In this document: positions 8,393-18,400 of the stretch, in pieces | How the letters are laid out: the number at the start of each line of letters is the position of its first letter | Position numbering within the stretch: the stretch's first letter is position 1 | Origin: Bacteroidota bacterium | GTDB lineage: Bacteria; Bacteroidota; Bacteroidia; Cytophagales; Cyclobacteriaceae | DNA: 41,108 bases | Direction of reading: 5' to 3' | NCBI GenBank assembly: GCA_022571715.1 | Contig: JACZXH010000030.1 | Span: forward strand, 1 to 41,108 | Notes under the pieces: generated by a model | What the model was told of the DNA's origin: nothing | Databases searched by the model: none | Seen by the model: only the letters and a program-made list of their open reading frames with translations | Program-made: the position numbers and the translations under genes

Positions 8393-8872
8393 ATGAAGAG
8401 CATTATATATGTAACTCTCGCTATCGCATTTATTTCATGCAATACAACAAAAAAAATGGGTATAACTGATGATGCAGCCCCGACAGTGGCTGACAAAACG
8501 ATCGTAATATCGATGAAAAAAACCATGTGCTACGGCCAATGTCCGGTTTATGAGATTGAAATATATAACGACCACACCGCAAAATACATAGGTGAAAAAA
8601 ATGTAGATAATGTGGGAGAATTTATAGCTACTTTACCTGAAGAAAGATACAATACAATTTTACAACAGTTTAAAAATGCCAGTTTCTTTGAATTTGAAAA
8701 AGAATACCGGGCAGCGGTATCAGACCTGCCAACCACCTACCTGTTCTTTTCTTATGAAGGTAAATCAAAAAAAGTCATGGACTATTATGGAGCTCCTAAA
8801 TCACTTAAAGCTCTGGAAAAAATGGTGGTTGAATTAGTGAATGAACTGAAATGGGAAAAATCTAAAGAGTAA
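8393..8872 (+). CDS. DUF6438 lipoprotein
   Basis: This 159-residue protein has a lipoprotein signal peptide with the acceptor Cys at residue 16 (FISC). The core motif CYGQCPVYEIEIY (residues ~46-58) is the hallmark of DUF6438. It is followed by short beta strands and FFEFEKEYRAAVSDLPTTYL, a segment also typical of the family. The two cysteines of CYGQC may form a disulfide or bind a ligand, but no function is known. It is divergent from the metalloprotease gene and stands alone, with a strong stem-loop directly after its stop codon. It is expected at the inner face of the outer membrane or in the periplasm. Confidence 0.85.
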   Translation: MKSIIYVTLAIAFISCNTTKKMGITDDAAPTVADKTIVISMKKTMCYGQCPVYEIEIYNDHTAKYIGEKNVDNVGEFIATLPEERYNTILQQFKNASFFEFEKEYRAAVSDLPTTYLFFSYEGKSKKVMDYYGAPKSLKALEKMVVELVNELKWEKSKE

Positions 8873-8878
8873 AGGGTT

Positions 8879-8908
8879 GCACCTCATTTGTTTTCCGCAA
8901 TGAGGTGC
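8879..8908 (+). terminator. Stem-loop after the DUF6438 gene (terminator-like, no T-run)
   Basis: A perfect 10-bp stem GCACCTCATT (8879-8888) / AATGAGGTGC (8899-8908) with a 10-base loop begins six bases after the stop codon. No U-tract follows in the plus direction, so it may be a 3' stabiliser rather than a classical intrinsic terminator. The rest of 8909-9024 shows nothing further. Confidence 0.5.
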
Positions 8909-9024
8909 CCAACATTCCAGTTGCTCTTAATCAACTGGCAATTAGTAATACAATATCAGTTGGCTTTAAATCTCCTGTTTTGCCAATACATTTTTTTGTA
9001 TGATCAATTCTTACTCATTTCATA

Positions 9025-10362
9025 TCAATTTCCCCCCAAAAACAACCGATTATGCAACGCATTCAATGCTTGTTTCCTATCTGCTGATTTGACTAATACC
9101 GATATGTTATTTTTACTTCCACCGTAGGAAATCATTCTTACCGGTATGTCCTCCAAAGCATTGAAAATTCTGTAAACGACACCCGTTTCCTCCATAATCC
9201 TGTTTCCGACCATACATATAATGGATTGCTCTTTGTCCACTTCCGTTTCGCCAAAATATGCAAGCTCTGATACTATTTCATCCAAATGTTCCGGATTATC
9301 AATAGTCAGGCTGACGGCCACCTCCGAGGTGGTAATCATGTCAATAGGTGTTTTGTATTTTTCGAAAATTTCAAACACTTTTCGTAAAAACCCATAGGCC
9401 ATCAGCATACGGGAGGAACGAATTTTAATTGCAGTTATTCCATCTTTTGCTGCTACGGCCTTTACGACGCAGGGTGTATCGCTCTTCACTCTGTTGATCA
9501 ATGTTCCTTCTGCTTCAGGATTGAGCGTACTTTTAAGTTTTACAGGAATATCATATTTCTTCGCAGGGAGGATGGTTGACGGATGAAGTATTTTGGCTCC
9601 AAAATAAGCCAGCTCCGCAGCTTCATCAAATGTTAACAGAGAAATGGGACGGGTGTTAAAAACATCACGTGGGTCATTATTGTGAATCCCATCAATATCG
9701 CTCCATATCTGGATCTCCTCGGCACCGATACTGGCTCCTATCAATGAAGCCGTATAATCGCTTCCTCCACGTCCAAGATTGTCGATCTTTCCCTTGTGGT
9801 TCACGCAAATAAATCCCTGTGTAACATGAATGTTTTTTCCCTTTAATGTATCCAACTGAATTTCTTTCATTACCCCTTTATAGATATACCGCATATCAGG
9901 TTCCCTATTTTCATCAAGATTCATAAATTCAAGTGCAGGTAGTAGTGATCCGTTTAATTCTTTTTCATTAAGAAGCAAATGAAACAGATAGGTTGAAATG
10001 ATTTCGCCTTTTGAAACCATCTCATTTTCAGAAGCAATCGAATAGGAAGATTTTATCAGCTTCCGAATATCGTTCTTACAACTAGTGAGATAAGCGACTG
10101 CATTCTCCTTTCTGCCGGCAGATGAATACAGGTTTTTGATATAATCAGCATAAAATGTTTCAAGGTCGTCAAGTAAGTTGTGGCATATATGTGTATTACC
10201 AGTTTTATGATGTGCTGCTACTTTATAGAGCAAATCGGTTGTGCCTTTTATAGCAGATAAAACGACCACTTTTGACAAGGCATCGCTTGCAATGATTTCC
10301 ACAACATTATGCATCCGTTTCGGGCTACCCAGAGAAGTGCCCCCAAATTTATAAATCTTCAT
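9025..10362 (-). CDS. lysC: Aspartate kinase
   Basis: The enzyme phosphorylates L-aspartate to 4-phospho-aspartate, the entry step to lysine, threonine and methionine and to diaminopimelate for the cell wall. Residues 5-10 are KFGGTS, the kinase P-loop-like motif. Further family motifs are GRGGSDYTA (near 198) and WSDIDGIHNNDPR (near 218). Residues ~300-445 form the ACT regulatory region. Length (445) fits a monofunctional aspartokinase; there is no homoserine dehydrogenase domain. The gene follows ribH on the minus strand with an 11-base gap and is probably cotranscribed with it, although the pathways are unrelated. Feedback inhibition by lysine or threonine is likely through the ACT domains but cannot be specified from sequence. 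Confidence 0.93.
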   Translation of the reverse strand: MKIYKFGGTSLGSPKRMHNVVEIIASDALSKVVVLSAIKGTTDLLYKVAAHHKTGNTHICHNLLDDLETFYADYIKNLYSSAGRKENAVAYLTSCKNDIRKLIKSSYSIASENEMVSKGEIISTYLFHLLLNEKELNGSLLPALEFMNLDENREPDMRYIYKGVMKEIQLDTLKGKNIHVTQGFICVNHKGKIDNLGRGGSDYTASLIGASIGAEEIQIWSDIDGIHNNDPRDVFNTRPISLLTFDEAAELAYFGAKILHPSTILPAKKYDIPVKLKSTLNPEAEGTLINRVKSDTPCVVKAVAAKDGITAIKIRSSRMLMAYGFLRKVFEIFEKYKTPIDMITTSEVAVSLTIDNPEHLDEIVSELAYFGETEVDKEQSIICMVGNRIMEETGVVYRIFNALEDIPVRMISYGGSKNNISVLVKSADRKQALNALHNRLFLGGN

Positions 10363-10373
10363 TATGGTTGTAT

Positions 10374-10859
10374 TTACGGATGTAAAATGCCCAACATTTT
10401 AATTGCAGTGATAGCAGCTTCATCGCCTTTATTTCCGTGCTTTCCGCCGGCACGGTCGAGGGCCTGTTGTAAGGTTTCGGTAGTTAGCACACCGAATATA
10501 ACCGGCTTATTATATGTGAGCCCTGTGTGCATGATACCCTGGGCTACGGCCTGACAAATAAACTCAAAATGACGCGTTTCGCCCTGTATTACACATCCCA
10601 GGCATATCACGGCATCAATTTCTTTTTTCTGAGCTGCCCATTGAGCGCCAAGGGGAAGTTCAAAACTGCCTGAGACATCCGTACGAAAAATATATGATTT
10701 CTGGGCGCCGTAGTCAAGAAGGGTTTGAAATGCACCTGAAAACAGCGAACCGGTAATCTGTTCATTCCACTCCGAAACAATAATAGCAAACTTTTTGCCT
10801 GATATATCAATGACATTTTTGTTTGTGTATTCACTGAGATTTTTTTGCTTAGATGCCAT
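10374..10859 (-). CDS. ribH: 6,7-dimethyl-8-ribityllumazine synthase
   Basis: The enzyme condenses 5-amino-6-ribitylaminouracil with dihydroxybutanone phosphate in the penultimate step of riboflavin synthesis. The 161-residue length is standard. Visible motifs are GSFELPLGAQ (substrate pocket), CLGCVIQGETRHFEF (with the catalytic His in RHFEF), and GKHGNKGDEAA near the C-terminus. It normally assembles into pentamers or 60-mers in the cytosol. It is the first gene after the terminator at 10887-10918 and precedes lysC. I see no FMN riboswitch upstream; the leader before the terminator is only about 25 bases. Confidence 0.95.
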   Translation of the reverse strand: MASKQKNLSEYTNKNVIDISGKKFAIIVSEWNEQITGSLFSGAFQTLLDYGAQKSYIFRTDVSGSFELPLGAQWAAQKKEIDAVICLGCVIQGETRHFEFICQAVAQGIMHTGLTYNKPVIFGVLTTETLQQALDRAGGKHGNKGDEAAITAIKMLGILHP

Positions 10860-10886
10860 AATATATGCTTAATAATATTCGTAAAT

Positions 10887-10918
10887 AAAAAAGGGATAAA
10901 ACCAACCCGTCTTATCCC
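10887..10918 (-). terminator. Intrinsic terminator after the TPR gene
   Basis: On the minus strand GGGATAA (10918-10912) and TTATCCC (10899-10893) form a perfect 7-bp stem followed by a run of six T. It lies 23 bases beyond the stop codon of the TPR protein gene and separates that transcript from ribH-lysC. Confidence 0.8.
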
Positions 10919-10941
10919 ATCTGATCAATTGCTGGTTCTTT

Positions 10942-11652
10942 CTACGAGGCCATTATAGCTTCTAAACGCGCCTTTTCTTTCAGGGCAGCCTGGTACTCCG
11001 TTGATTCCTTGTAATCTGTAACAATTTCCTCGTAGCATCCTTTTGCCTTCTCCAGTTCTTCGAGATTTTCCCATGCGATTGCGGCTTTCATTAAATATAC
11101 GGGAGAAAAATATTTATTTGGATGATAATCGGCAGCTTTTTCATAATAGTTTACAGCCTTCTCATACTCACCTTGTTCCATATACGCATCACCAGTAAGG
11201 CTATATGCACTTGCTTGTATCAACAAATCGGAGGATTTAAAATCTTCAAAATAGAGTATGGCTAACTTGTAGTTTCCTTTTTTGATATGGATAACTCCTG
11301 TATAATAATTTGCTAAGTTGGCTGCATTGGTACCTGGATATTCATTCATGATATCCTTAAAACCATAATTGTTTCCGTCTCCATTCAGTGCAAGATCGAG
11401 GCTGTCATGTTCGAAATAGAACACAGCCTGAAACATATCTGCCTGCGCCAGTTTATTTTGATTATTTATGTAATACTGATAAACAAAAAATGCGGTAATG
11501 GCTACCGTAATTAATCCGCCAACCCACAAAACCCAAATCTTGTTAGCTAAAATAAACTCTTCAGTTTTACCGATTTGTTCAGCTAAAACATCTGGATTTT
11601 CATAAAATTCCTTACCCTTCTCAACTGCTTTCTTTTTACTTTTTCGTGCCAT
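10942..11652 (-). CDS. Tetratricopeptide-repeat membrane protein (YfgM/PpiD-partner-like)
   Basis: This 236-residue protein has a lysine-rich N-terminus, one transmembrane helix at about residues 38-60 (WVLWVGGLITVAITAFFVYQ), and then TPR helices to the end. The clearest repeat is AYMEQGEYEKAVNYYEKAAD near residue 155, followed by another ending LEKAKGCYEEI. This layout (cytoplasmic tail, one anchor, exported TPR domain) is that of the YfgM-like/TPR_21 family, proposed to help periplasmic chaperones. It lies between pdhA and ribH, with 62 bases to pdhA and a terminator after it. Function beyond protein interaction is not shown. Confidence 0.8.
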   Translation of the reverse strand: MARKSKKKAVEKGKEFYENPDVLAEQIGKTEEFILANKIWVLWVGGLITVAITAFFVYQYYINNQNKLAQADMFQAVFYFEHDSLDLALNGDGNNYGFKDIMNEYPGTNAANLANYYTGVIHIKKGNYKLAILYFEDFKSSDLLIQASAYSLTGDAYMEQGEYEKAVNYYEKAADYHPNKYFSPVYLMKAAIAWENLEELEKAKGCYEEIVTDYKESTEYQAALKEKARLEAIMAS

Positions 11653-11714
11653 GGCTTTATGCTACCAATTTTTGAGGGCGCAATGTTACAAATTGCCTGT
11701 GACTAAACAAAGCT

Positions 11715-12746
11715 CTAACCGGTAACAAAAGGGTAATTCTCCTGTTTATAGACATTCGTAAATGCTTCGGAGGGATCGGGAAATTTCGAATCTTCAGCAA
11801 ATTTCACTGATTCAGCCACAATTTCCCTGACTTTTAAATCTATTGCATCAATCTCTTTCTTTGTAGCAATACCTAGTTTCATGATTGTGTTTCTAACCTG
11901 TTCAACAGGATCTTTGGCTTTGTACATTTCCACTTCTTTTTTTGTCCGGTATTTTGCCGGGTCTGACATCGAATGGCCTTTATACCGGTAGGTTCTGAAC
12001 TCGAGTAAATATGGGCCTTTGCCACTACGCACATGTTTTGCAGCTTTTGTAACCGCTTCATGCACATTCTCTATATTCATGGCATCAACAGGGGCGGCAG
12101 GTATATCATATCCTTCTCCAAGTCTGTATAATTCGGTAACATTCGACGTCCTCGATACAGAAGTACCCATTGCATAACCATTGTTTTCGATTACATAAAT
12201 TACAGGTAATTTGAAATGCATTGCCATATTCAGCGCTTCATGAAATGCTCCCTGGCGAACTGCGCCATCACCCATGTAGCAAATGCAAAGGTTTTTTGTT
12301 CCTCTATATTTTTCAGCAAAACCAATGCCTGTTCCAAGTGGTATCTGGCCGCCGACAATGCCATGTCCGCCAAAGAAATTCACTTCTTTATCAAACATGT
12401 GCATGGATCCTCCTTTACCTTTTGAAACACCGGTTTTTTTACCAAACAATTCCGCCATAATTTTTTTAGGATCAGTACCCAAAGCCAGCGGATGTGCGTG
12501 GTCTCTGTATGCGGTTATCCAGCTATCTTCTTTGGTAAGAGCCGAAACGGCTCCGGCAACGCATGCCTCCTGACCGATATACAGATGACAAAATCCCCTG
12601 ATTTTCTGCTGCCCATATAGCTGCCCGGCCTTCTCCTCAAACTTCCGCATAAGATGCATACGTTCATACCAGGTCATATACATTTCTTTAGAATATTTGC
12701 CTTTACTGCTTTTTTTTACAGAAGTTTTTTCTTTCACACTTGCCAT
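11715..12746 (-). CDS. pdhA: Pyruvate dehydrogenase E1 component, alpha subunit
   Basis: The thiamine diphosphate-dependent subunit decarboxylates pyruvate in the PDH complex together with E1 beta. The ThDP/Mg signature runs from GDGAVRQGAFHEALNMA to the ENNG some 30 residues later. RYKGHSMSDPAKYR is the phosphorylation-loop region conserved in E1 alpha. I chose the ATG at 12746 (343 residues, starting MASVKEK). A longer reading from a TTG at 12791 would include a promoter-like -7 box (TAATTTCG, 12786-12779). The beta subunit is not in the window, so it is encoded elsewhere. A branched-chain E1 alpha is possible but the chain length and motifs fit PDH better. Confidence 0.92.
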   Translation of the reverse strand: MASVKEKTSVKKSSKGKYSKEMYMTWYERMHLMRKFEEKAGQLYGQQKIRGFCHLYIGQEACVAGAVSALTKEDSWITAYRDHAHPLALGTDPKKIMAELFGKKTGVSKGKGGSMHMFDKEVNFFGGHGIVGGQIPLGTGIGFAEKYRGTKNLCICYMGDGAVRQGAFHEALNMAMHFKLPVIYVIENNGYAMGTSVSRTSNVTELYRLGEGYDIPAAPVDAMNIENVHEAVTKAAKHVRSGKGPYLLEFRTYRYKGHSMSDPAKYRTKKEVEMYKAKDPVEQVRNTIMKLGIATKKEIDAIDLKVREIVAESVKFAEDSKFPDPSEAFTNVYKQENYPFVTG

Positions 12747-13031
12747 AACAGCTATAGTTTTGAATTCAAAGAGAACTGCGAAATTAGCCAAAATCAGCTA
12801 ACTTATAAAGCTATTTACCAACACCCGTTTCAAAATATGGTTTTACATCGAAATTAATAAGGATTGGATTTATGATAGAATGCTTAAATGCTTAAATAAA
12901 TATTTATAGAGAGGGATGACCGAGAACGAAACATCCTAATTAACAATAAATAACATTTATTCATTTATGTATTTTCGCAATTAATCATTTACGCTAATAT
13001 AACAGTAGAACCTAAAATAATTCACCAGCAG
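12747..13031. promoter_or_regulatory. Divergent intergenic region pdhA / recF
   Basis: This 285-base A+T-rich spacer separates oppositely transcribed genes. Candidate -7 boxes, each one base off TAnnTTTG, are TAATTTCG on the minus strand (12786-12779, towards pdhA) and TATTTTCG on the plus strand (12970-12977, towards recF). A direct repeat of TGCTTAAA occurs near 12890-12905. No RNA gene or other structure is apparent. Confidence 0.35.
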
Positions 13032-14138
13032 ATGCATCTTAAAAATCTGAGACTTCTGAATTTTAAAAACTATGAAGATGCTTACATCGAATTTACTTCA
13101 AAAATAAACTGTATTGTGGGTGATAACGGAAGCGGGAAAACCAATATGCTCGATGCAATACACTATCTGTCACTCACAAAAAGTGCGATTAATAGTATAG
13201 ATATGCTGAATATCCGGCATGAAAGCAACTTTTTTACAATAAAAGGCACGTTTAATAAATTGGGAAGGGATCATGAGGTTTTTTGCAGCCTTGAAAAAGG
13301 TAAAAAAAAGGTATTCAGGCAGGATAATACCGAATACGAAAAAATGAGTGAACATATTGGGCAGTTTCCTACAGTGCTTATATCCCCGGGTGATAATGAA
13401 ATCATACGGGAAGGGAATGATATCAGGAGAAAATATTTTGATACAATACTTGCCCAGATTGATCACCAGTATCTGCTGAATCTGATAGGCTACAATCATA
13501 ATCTACGACAGCGGAATAGTCTGCTGAAGTTTTTCCGCGATAATCTGTCTGCTGATCCTGATCTCATCGAGCCATATAATCATATCCTGCTTGATCTTGG
13601 ACAAAAGATTCATCAAAAGCGAAAAAACTTTGCGGACAGATATTTCCCTGTTTTTATAAAAAAATATGCATTCATCGCTGAGGAAAAAGAGAAAACCAGC
13701 ATCTCCTATGTTTCACAATTTGATGAAATGGATTATGAACATACACTGAAATCTGCATTGAGCTATGAAATTGAAAATCAACGTACGACATTTGGCATTC
13801 ATAAGGATAAGTGGGAGTTTATGATCGATGGTAGAAGATTGAAGAAATTTGGCTCGCAAGGGCAGCGAAAAACATTTGTAATTGCACTGAAACTAGCCCA
13901 GTATGATATCATTAAAGATGAAAAAGGGTTTGCACCTGTGCTTCTTCTGGATGATATTTTCGACAAACTGGATGACAGCCGCATACATAAATTGATGGAA
14001 ATGGTGGCGGCTGATTATTTTTCGCAAATATTTCTTACCGATGCCCGGCCGGAAAGAACAAATTCCATATTATCATCATTAAGTTTGGAGAGTAATATTG
14101 TAGCTATTAAAGACGGGAAAATTACAAATAAATGGTAA
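13032..14138 (+). CDS. recF: DNA replication and repair protein RecF
   Basis: RecF is an SMC-like ATPase that loads RecA at single-strand gaps with RecO and RecR. The Walker A motif GDNGSGKT is at residues 30-37. The ABC signature appears as GSQGQRKT (near residue 273) and Walker B as VLLLDDIFDKLD (near 308). The protein begins MHLKNLRLLNFKNY, the standard RecF start, and its 368 residues match the family. The next gene downstream is a DUF721 gene, a conserved pairing in Bacteroidota. dnaA, dnaN and gyrB are not adjacent, as is usual in this phylum. Confidence 0.95.
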   Translation: MHLKNLRLLNFKNYEDAYIEFTSKINCIVGDNGSGKTNMLDAIHYLSLTKSAINSIDMLNIRHESNFFTIKGTFNKLGRDHEVFCSLEKGKKKVFRQDNTEYEKMSEHIGQFPTVLISPGDNEIIREGNDIRRKYFDTILAQIDHQYLLNLIGYNHNLRQRNSLLKFFRDNLSADPDLIEPYNHILLDLGQKIHQKRKNFADRYFPVFIKKYAFIAEEKEKTSISYVSQFDEMDYEHTLKSALSYEIENQRTTFGIHKDKWEFMIDGRRLKKFGSQGQRKTFVIALKLAQYDIIKDEKGFAPVLLLDDIFDKLDDSRIHKLMEMVAADYFSQIFLTDARPERTNSILSSLSLESNIVAIKDGKITNKW

Positions 14139-14234
14139 GCCAGTAGAACAATAAAAAGGGATTTAAATTTGAACCGAATAATTTTGATGAATTTTATATA
14201 TTTATAATCGTGATCCACTAAATTTAAACACCAA

Positions 14235-14561
14235 ATGCCCTGGGACAAAGAAATTTACAAGAATTGGGCTGGACGGAAGTCCGAAGCCACTCCGATAAGG
14301 CAGGCACTCAACAACGTGTTTGATCAGTACAGGCTGACTGGCAAATTCCGGGAAAAACGTCTGGTTCACTCCTGGGAACGCCTTATGGGTAAACCCATTG
14401 CTAACCGTACTTCCAATATTTATATCAAAGACAATATCTTGTTTGTGCACCTTTCATCAGCACCACTGAAAAACGAGTTGACGCTATCAAAAAATAAGGT
14501 CCTGGATATATTTGAAAAGGAATTTGGCGCCGGTATTCTGGAGGATATCCGGTTTTTGTGA
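14235..14561 (+). CDS. DUF721 (DciA-like) protein
   Basis: The 108-residue protein contains the DUF721 core: a basic N-terminus, TPIRQALNNVFDQYRLTGKF, a WERLMGKPIANRT segment (residues ~48-60) and a short beta hairpin (IYIKDNILFVHL). DUF721 includes DciA, the ancestral loader of the replicative helicase DnaB, and Bacteroidota members often follow recF as here (96 bases downstream). A role in replication initiation or restart is therefore plausible but not shown. A TAATTTTG -7-like box at 14179-14186 could give it its own promoter. Confidence 0.82.
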   Translation: MPWDKEIYKNWAGRKSEATPIRQALNNVFDQYRLTGKFREKRLVHSWERLMGKPIANRTSNIYIKDNILFVHLSSAPLKNELTLSKNKVLDIFEKEFGAGILEDIRFL

Positions 14562-14773
14562 TTTAAATTTTGCGTACATAATTTAAAATGGAACGACGGA
14601 AATTTAACATCGAAATATTTTGATATAGTGTAGAAGTCAATAAGCAAATGCAAAACCGAATGTATGATTATTCAAGTGTAAATATGTGAATCGTATTTCG
14701 CATGAATAACACTATTGACAAAGTTAATCTTTCGCCATCTACTGGAAGTGACTAATAATTTGAGGCTTCTTAG

Positions 14774-15448
14774 CTAATCTTTTGCATCCCCTTTATTGTC
14801 TTCAGCGAAAGCCGAGTCCGGATTCTCTAAGACACTTTCAAATGTTGCGACTGATTCATCTTTTTTATCTTTTTCCGGAAAAAAACGCTTCTGGAATATC
14901 AGAATTATACATACTCCTATAAAAATGGAAGCATCTGCAACATTAAAGATTGCACTGAAAAACAGGAAATTAGTACCTCCAACAATGGGTATCCAGCCTG
15001 GCCATGTAAACTCAAACAGAGGGAAATACAGCATATCGACTACCTGTCCGTAAAACCAGGGTGAAGGAGCATTATAAGGTACATTATCGAGGAGTACACC
15101 ATAGAAAACACTGTCGATCACATTTCCGATGGCACCGGCAAGTATAAGCGAACCGGACCAGAGTAACCCGGAGTGAACGCCCTTTTTGGCATAATAATAC
15201 AGAAAATATATGCCCGCAAACGCAGCAATAAGCCTGAAAGATGTCAGTAAAACTTTACCATACGCCCAGTCGAGTCTCATGCCGAAAGCCATTCCTTCGT
15301 TGAGCATGTAATGAATTCTGAACCAATCACCTATCACTTTAATTTCACCGTTCACACCGAAATCCATGTTGAAATGCACCAGTAACTTAACGGTATGATC
15401 CAATAAGATTACAGCGAGCGTTAGCAAATAATATTTAACGTACTTCAC
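14774..15448 (-). CDS. lspA: Lipoprotein signal peptidase (signal peptidase II)
   Basis: LspA is a membrane aspartyl protease that cleaves prolipoprotein signal peptides. Both catalytic Asp motifs are present: GNVIDS (near residue 112) and FNVADAS (near 172). MNEGMAF (near 52) is the conserved loop. Four transmembrane helices are evident. The 224 residues exceed the ~165 of the E. coli enzyme because of an insert between the two Asp motifs and a charged C-terminal tail, both common in Bacteroidota. The start is a GTG at 15448 that overlaps the ileS stop as GTGA, so the two are translationally coupled. ileS-lspA is a widely conserved pair. Confidence 0.94.
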   Translation of the reverse strand: MKYVKYYLLTLAVILLDHTVKLLVHFNMDFGVNGEIKVIGDWFRIHYMLNEGMAFGMRLDWAYGKVLLTSFRLIAAFAGIYFLYYYAKKGVHSGLLWSGSLILAGAIGNVIDSVFYGVLLDNVPYNAPSPWFYGQVVDMLYFPLFEFTWPGWIPIVGGTNFLFFSAIFNVADASIFIGVCIILIFQKRFFPEKDKKDESVATFESVLENPDSAFAEDNKGDAKD

Positions 15449-18400
15449 CTAACTTCAATTTTTATTTTCAGACTAAATTTATCAATATCAACATCCTGTC
15501 CACCAGTTAACTGATCGGTGATGTTTATTTCTGTTGCCTGCGTTTCGAGACAGATATAATCCTTATAATTCCTGATCGCCGAGATGATCAGTTCCTTGCT
15601 GTTTTCAAGCGTAATCGTGATTTTATCCTGAACATCTAGGCCGGATTCTTTCCTCATATTTTGCAACCGGTTTACTACATCCCTGGCCAATCCTTCTTCC
15701 CTAAGTTCATCGGTAATAGTTATGTCCAGTGCCACGGTTACGTTTCCATCTGAAGCCATAGACCAGCCGGGAATATCCTTAAAAGAGATCTCTACATCTT
15801 CGAGGGTAATCGTAACCGGCGAATCATTCAGTTCTAATGTATAATTTCCTTCTTTTTCAATTTTGTTTATATCGTCTGAACCAAATTTTGCAATTGCTGC
15901 TGAAATATCTTTCATTCTTGAACCGTATTTTCTGCCAAGCTTCCGGAAATTAGGTTTGATCCGCTTTACCAGAATACCCGAAGTGTCATCAACAAATTGA
16001 ATTTCTTTCGTATTAGTTTCAGCTTTTATCAGGTCTGAAACCTTCCCAACAAGTTCTTCCTGTTCTTTATCCAAAACAGGCATAAGTATTTTGGTTAACG
16101 GCTGCCTTACTTTGATCTTATGCTTTTTCCGGATAGAATGAACAAGCGACGAAGTTTTTTGGGCTAGTTTCATTCTTTCTTCAAGATCAATATCAATCAG
16201 GTTTTCAGTCACAACAGGAAAGTTCGAAAGATGTACGGATTTATGGGGTTCTGTCCCAGTAACTTCATTCAGGTCTAGATACATCCGGTCCATATAAAAC
16301 GGCGCAATCGGGGCACCCAGTTTGGCAACTGTAATTAGACAATGGTACAGGGTATAGTACGCTGCTTTTTTATCTAAATTATAAGTCCCTTTCCAGAAAC
16401 GCTTCCTGTTTAATCTTACGTACCAGTTGCTCAAATCATCATTTACAAACCGTGAAATTTGCCTTGCTGCTTTTGTGGGGTCGTATGTATCGAATGCCTG
16501 ATCCACTTTCTTTATCAGGCTGTTTAACCGGGAGGTGATCCAGCGGTCGCTTTCTGTAAAAGCGCGCAGCTCAACTTCCTCACCGGCGTAGTTATCAAGG
16601 TTGGCATATAGTGCAAAAAATGAATAGGTATTATGAAGCGTACCGAAGAACCTTCTTTGCACATCCACAATGCCCTGCTCATCAAACTTCATGTTTTCCC
16701 AGGGATTGGTATTGGAGATCATATACCACCTGGTGGCATCGGCTCCATATTTTTCCAGGATTACAAAAGGGTCAGCCGCATTACCCAGCCTTTTAGACAT
16801 TTTATTTCCGTTTTTATCCAACACGAGGCCATTAGCAATTACATTTTTAAAGGAAATACTGTCAAACAGCATTCCGGCAATGGTATGCAATGTAAAAAAC
16901 CAACCACGGGTCTGATCAACTCCTTCCGCTATAAAATCTGCCGGATAGGTCTGGTCAAAAATATCTTTATTCTCAAACGGATAATGCCATTGTGCATAAG
17001 GCATCGAGCCTGAATCGAACCAAACATCTACCAGGTCAGGCTCACGAAACATTTTCTTACCTGAGTCACTTACAAGAAAGATATCATCCACAAATGGCCG
17101 GTGCGGATCGAAATTTTCATCCAGCGGCTTTTCCATGAAGCCTGCATCAATTGCTGCAGAGACTTCTTCATGAAGCTCTGCAAACGAGCCAATACATTTC
17201 AACTCTATCTTATCAGCAGACACCCATATCGGAAGTGGCGTGCCCCAGAATCGCGACCTGCTCAGGTTCCAGTCCTCCAGGTTCTCCAACCAGTTTCCGA
17301 ATCTGCCGGTTCCGGTTGAGGTGGGCTGCCAGTTAATGGTTTTATTCAACGCCACTAATTTATCCTTTACAGCAGTAGTTTTGATAAACCAGGAATCCAG
17401 GGGATAATAGAGAATAGGTTTATCCGTGCGCCAGCAATGCGGATAAGAGTGGATGTATTTTTCAACTTTGAATGCTTTATTCTCTTCCTTAAGCTTAATG
17501 GCAATGAGGGTGTCCGTTGATTTATAGCTGGAGTCTGATTCATCTTTACCCTCGTAATTTTTTACATACATTCCTGCGAAGTCTGTTATTTCCTTCACAA
17601 AACGCCCTTGCTTATCCACAATCGGAACTTCATTTCCTTCTTCATCTTTTACCATTATACCCGGAATATTGTACTGATTACTCACTCTGAAGTCGTCAGA
17701 GCCAAATGTTTTGGCAATATGTACAATCCCGGTACCATCGGCGGTAGATACAAAATCGGCATGAACAACTGTAAAAGCCGGTTTTGGTAAGGGTACATAC
17801 GGCATAAGTTGTTCATAATCTATTCCAAGGAGATCAACACCCTTCATCTCTTCAACTACTTCGTAAGGAATCAGTTTGTCTCCTTCCTTATACGCATCAA
17901 TCTGAAGACCGTCAGCTTTTGGATTGAAATAAGTATGCAAAAGGTCCCTGGCGAGAATCACGTTTACGGGCTTGAAGGTATAGGCATTAAAGGTCATTAC
18001 CTTCACATAATCAATGCTTTTGTTTACTGCCAGAATACTGTTGGCAGGCAATGTCCATGGGGTAGTGGTCCAGGCGAGAAAATAATCATTTTCTGTGTTG
18101 CTGATTTTAAACTGTGCCGCAATGGAAGTGTCCTTAACGTCGCGGTAACTCCCTGGCTGATTCAGTTCGTGGGTGCTTAAACCTGTACCTGCTGCAGGAG
18201 AATAGGGCTGAATAGAGTACCCCTTGTAGAGCAATCCTCTATCGAAAAGTTTTTTTAACAGAAACCAAAGGGTTTCAATGTAATTGCGGTCAAAGGTAAT
18301 ATAAGGATCATCCAGATCAATCCAATATCCCATTTTCAGGGTCAGATCTTCCCACAGCTCCTTGTATTTCATCACAGCTTCGCGGCACTTGCGGTTGTAT

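Noticed and set aside
9025-10859. Functional link between riboflavin (ribH) and aspartate (lysC) pathways
   Set aside because: The 11-base spacing suggests cotranscription only; nothing in either protein indicates a shared pathway.
12889-12906. Tandem TGCTTAAA repeat as a binding-site array
   Set aside because: Only two units in very A+T-rich DNA; too short to distinguish from chance.
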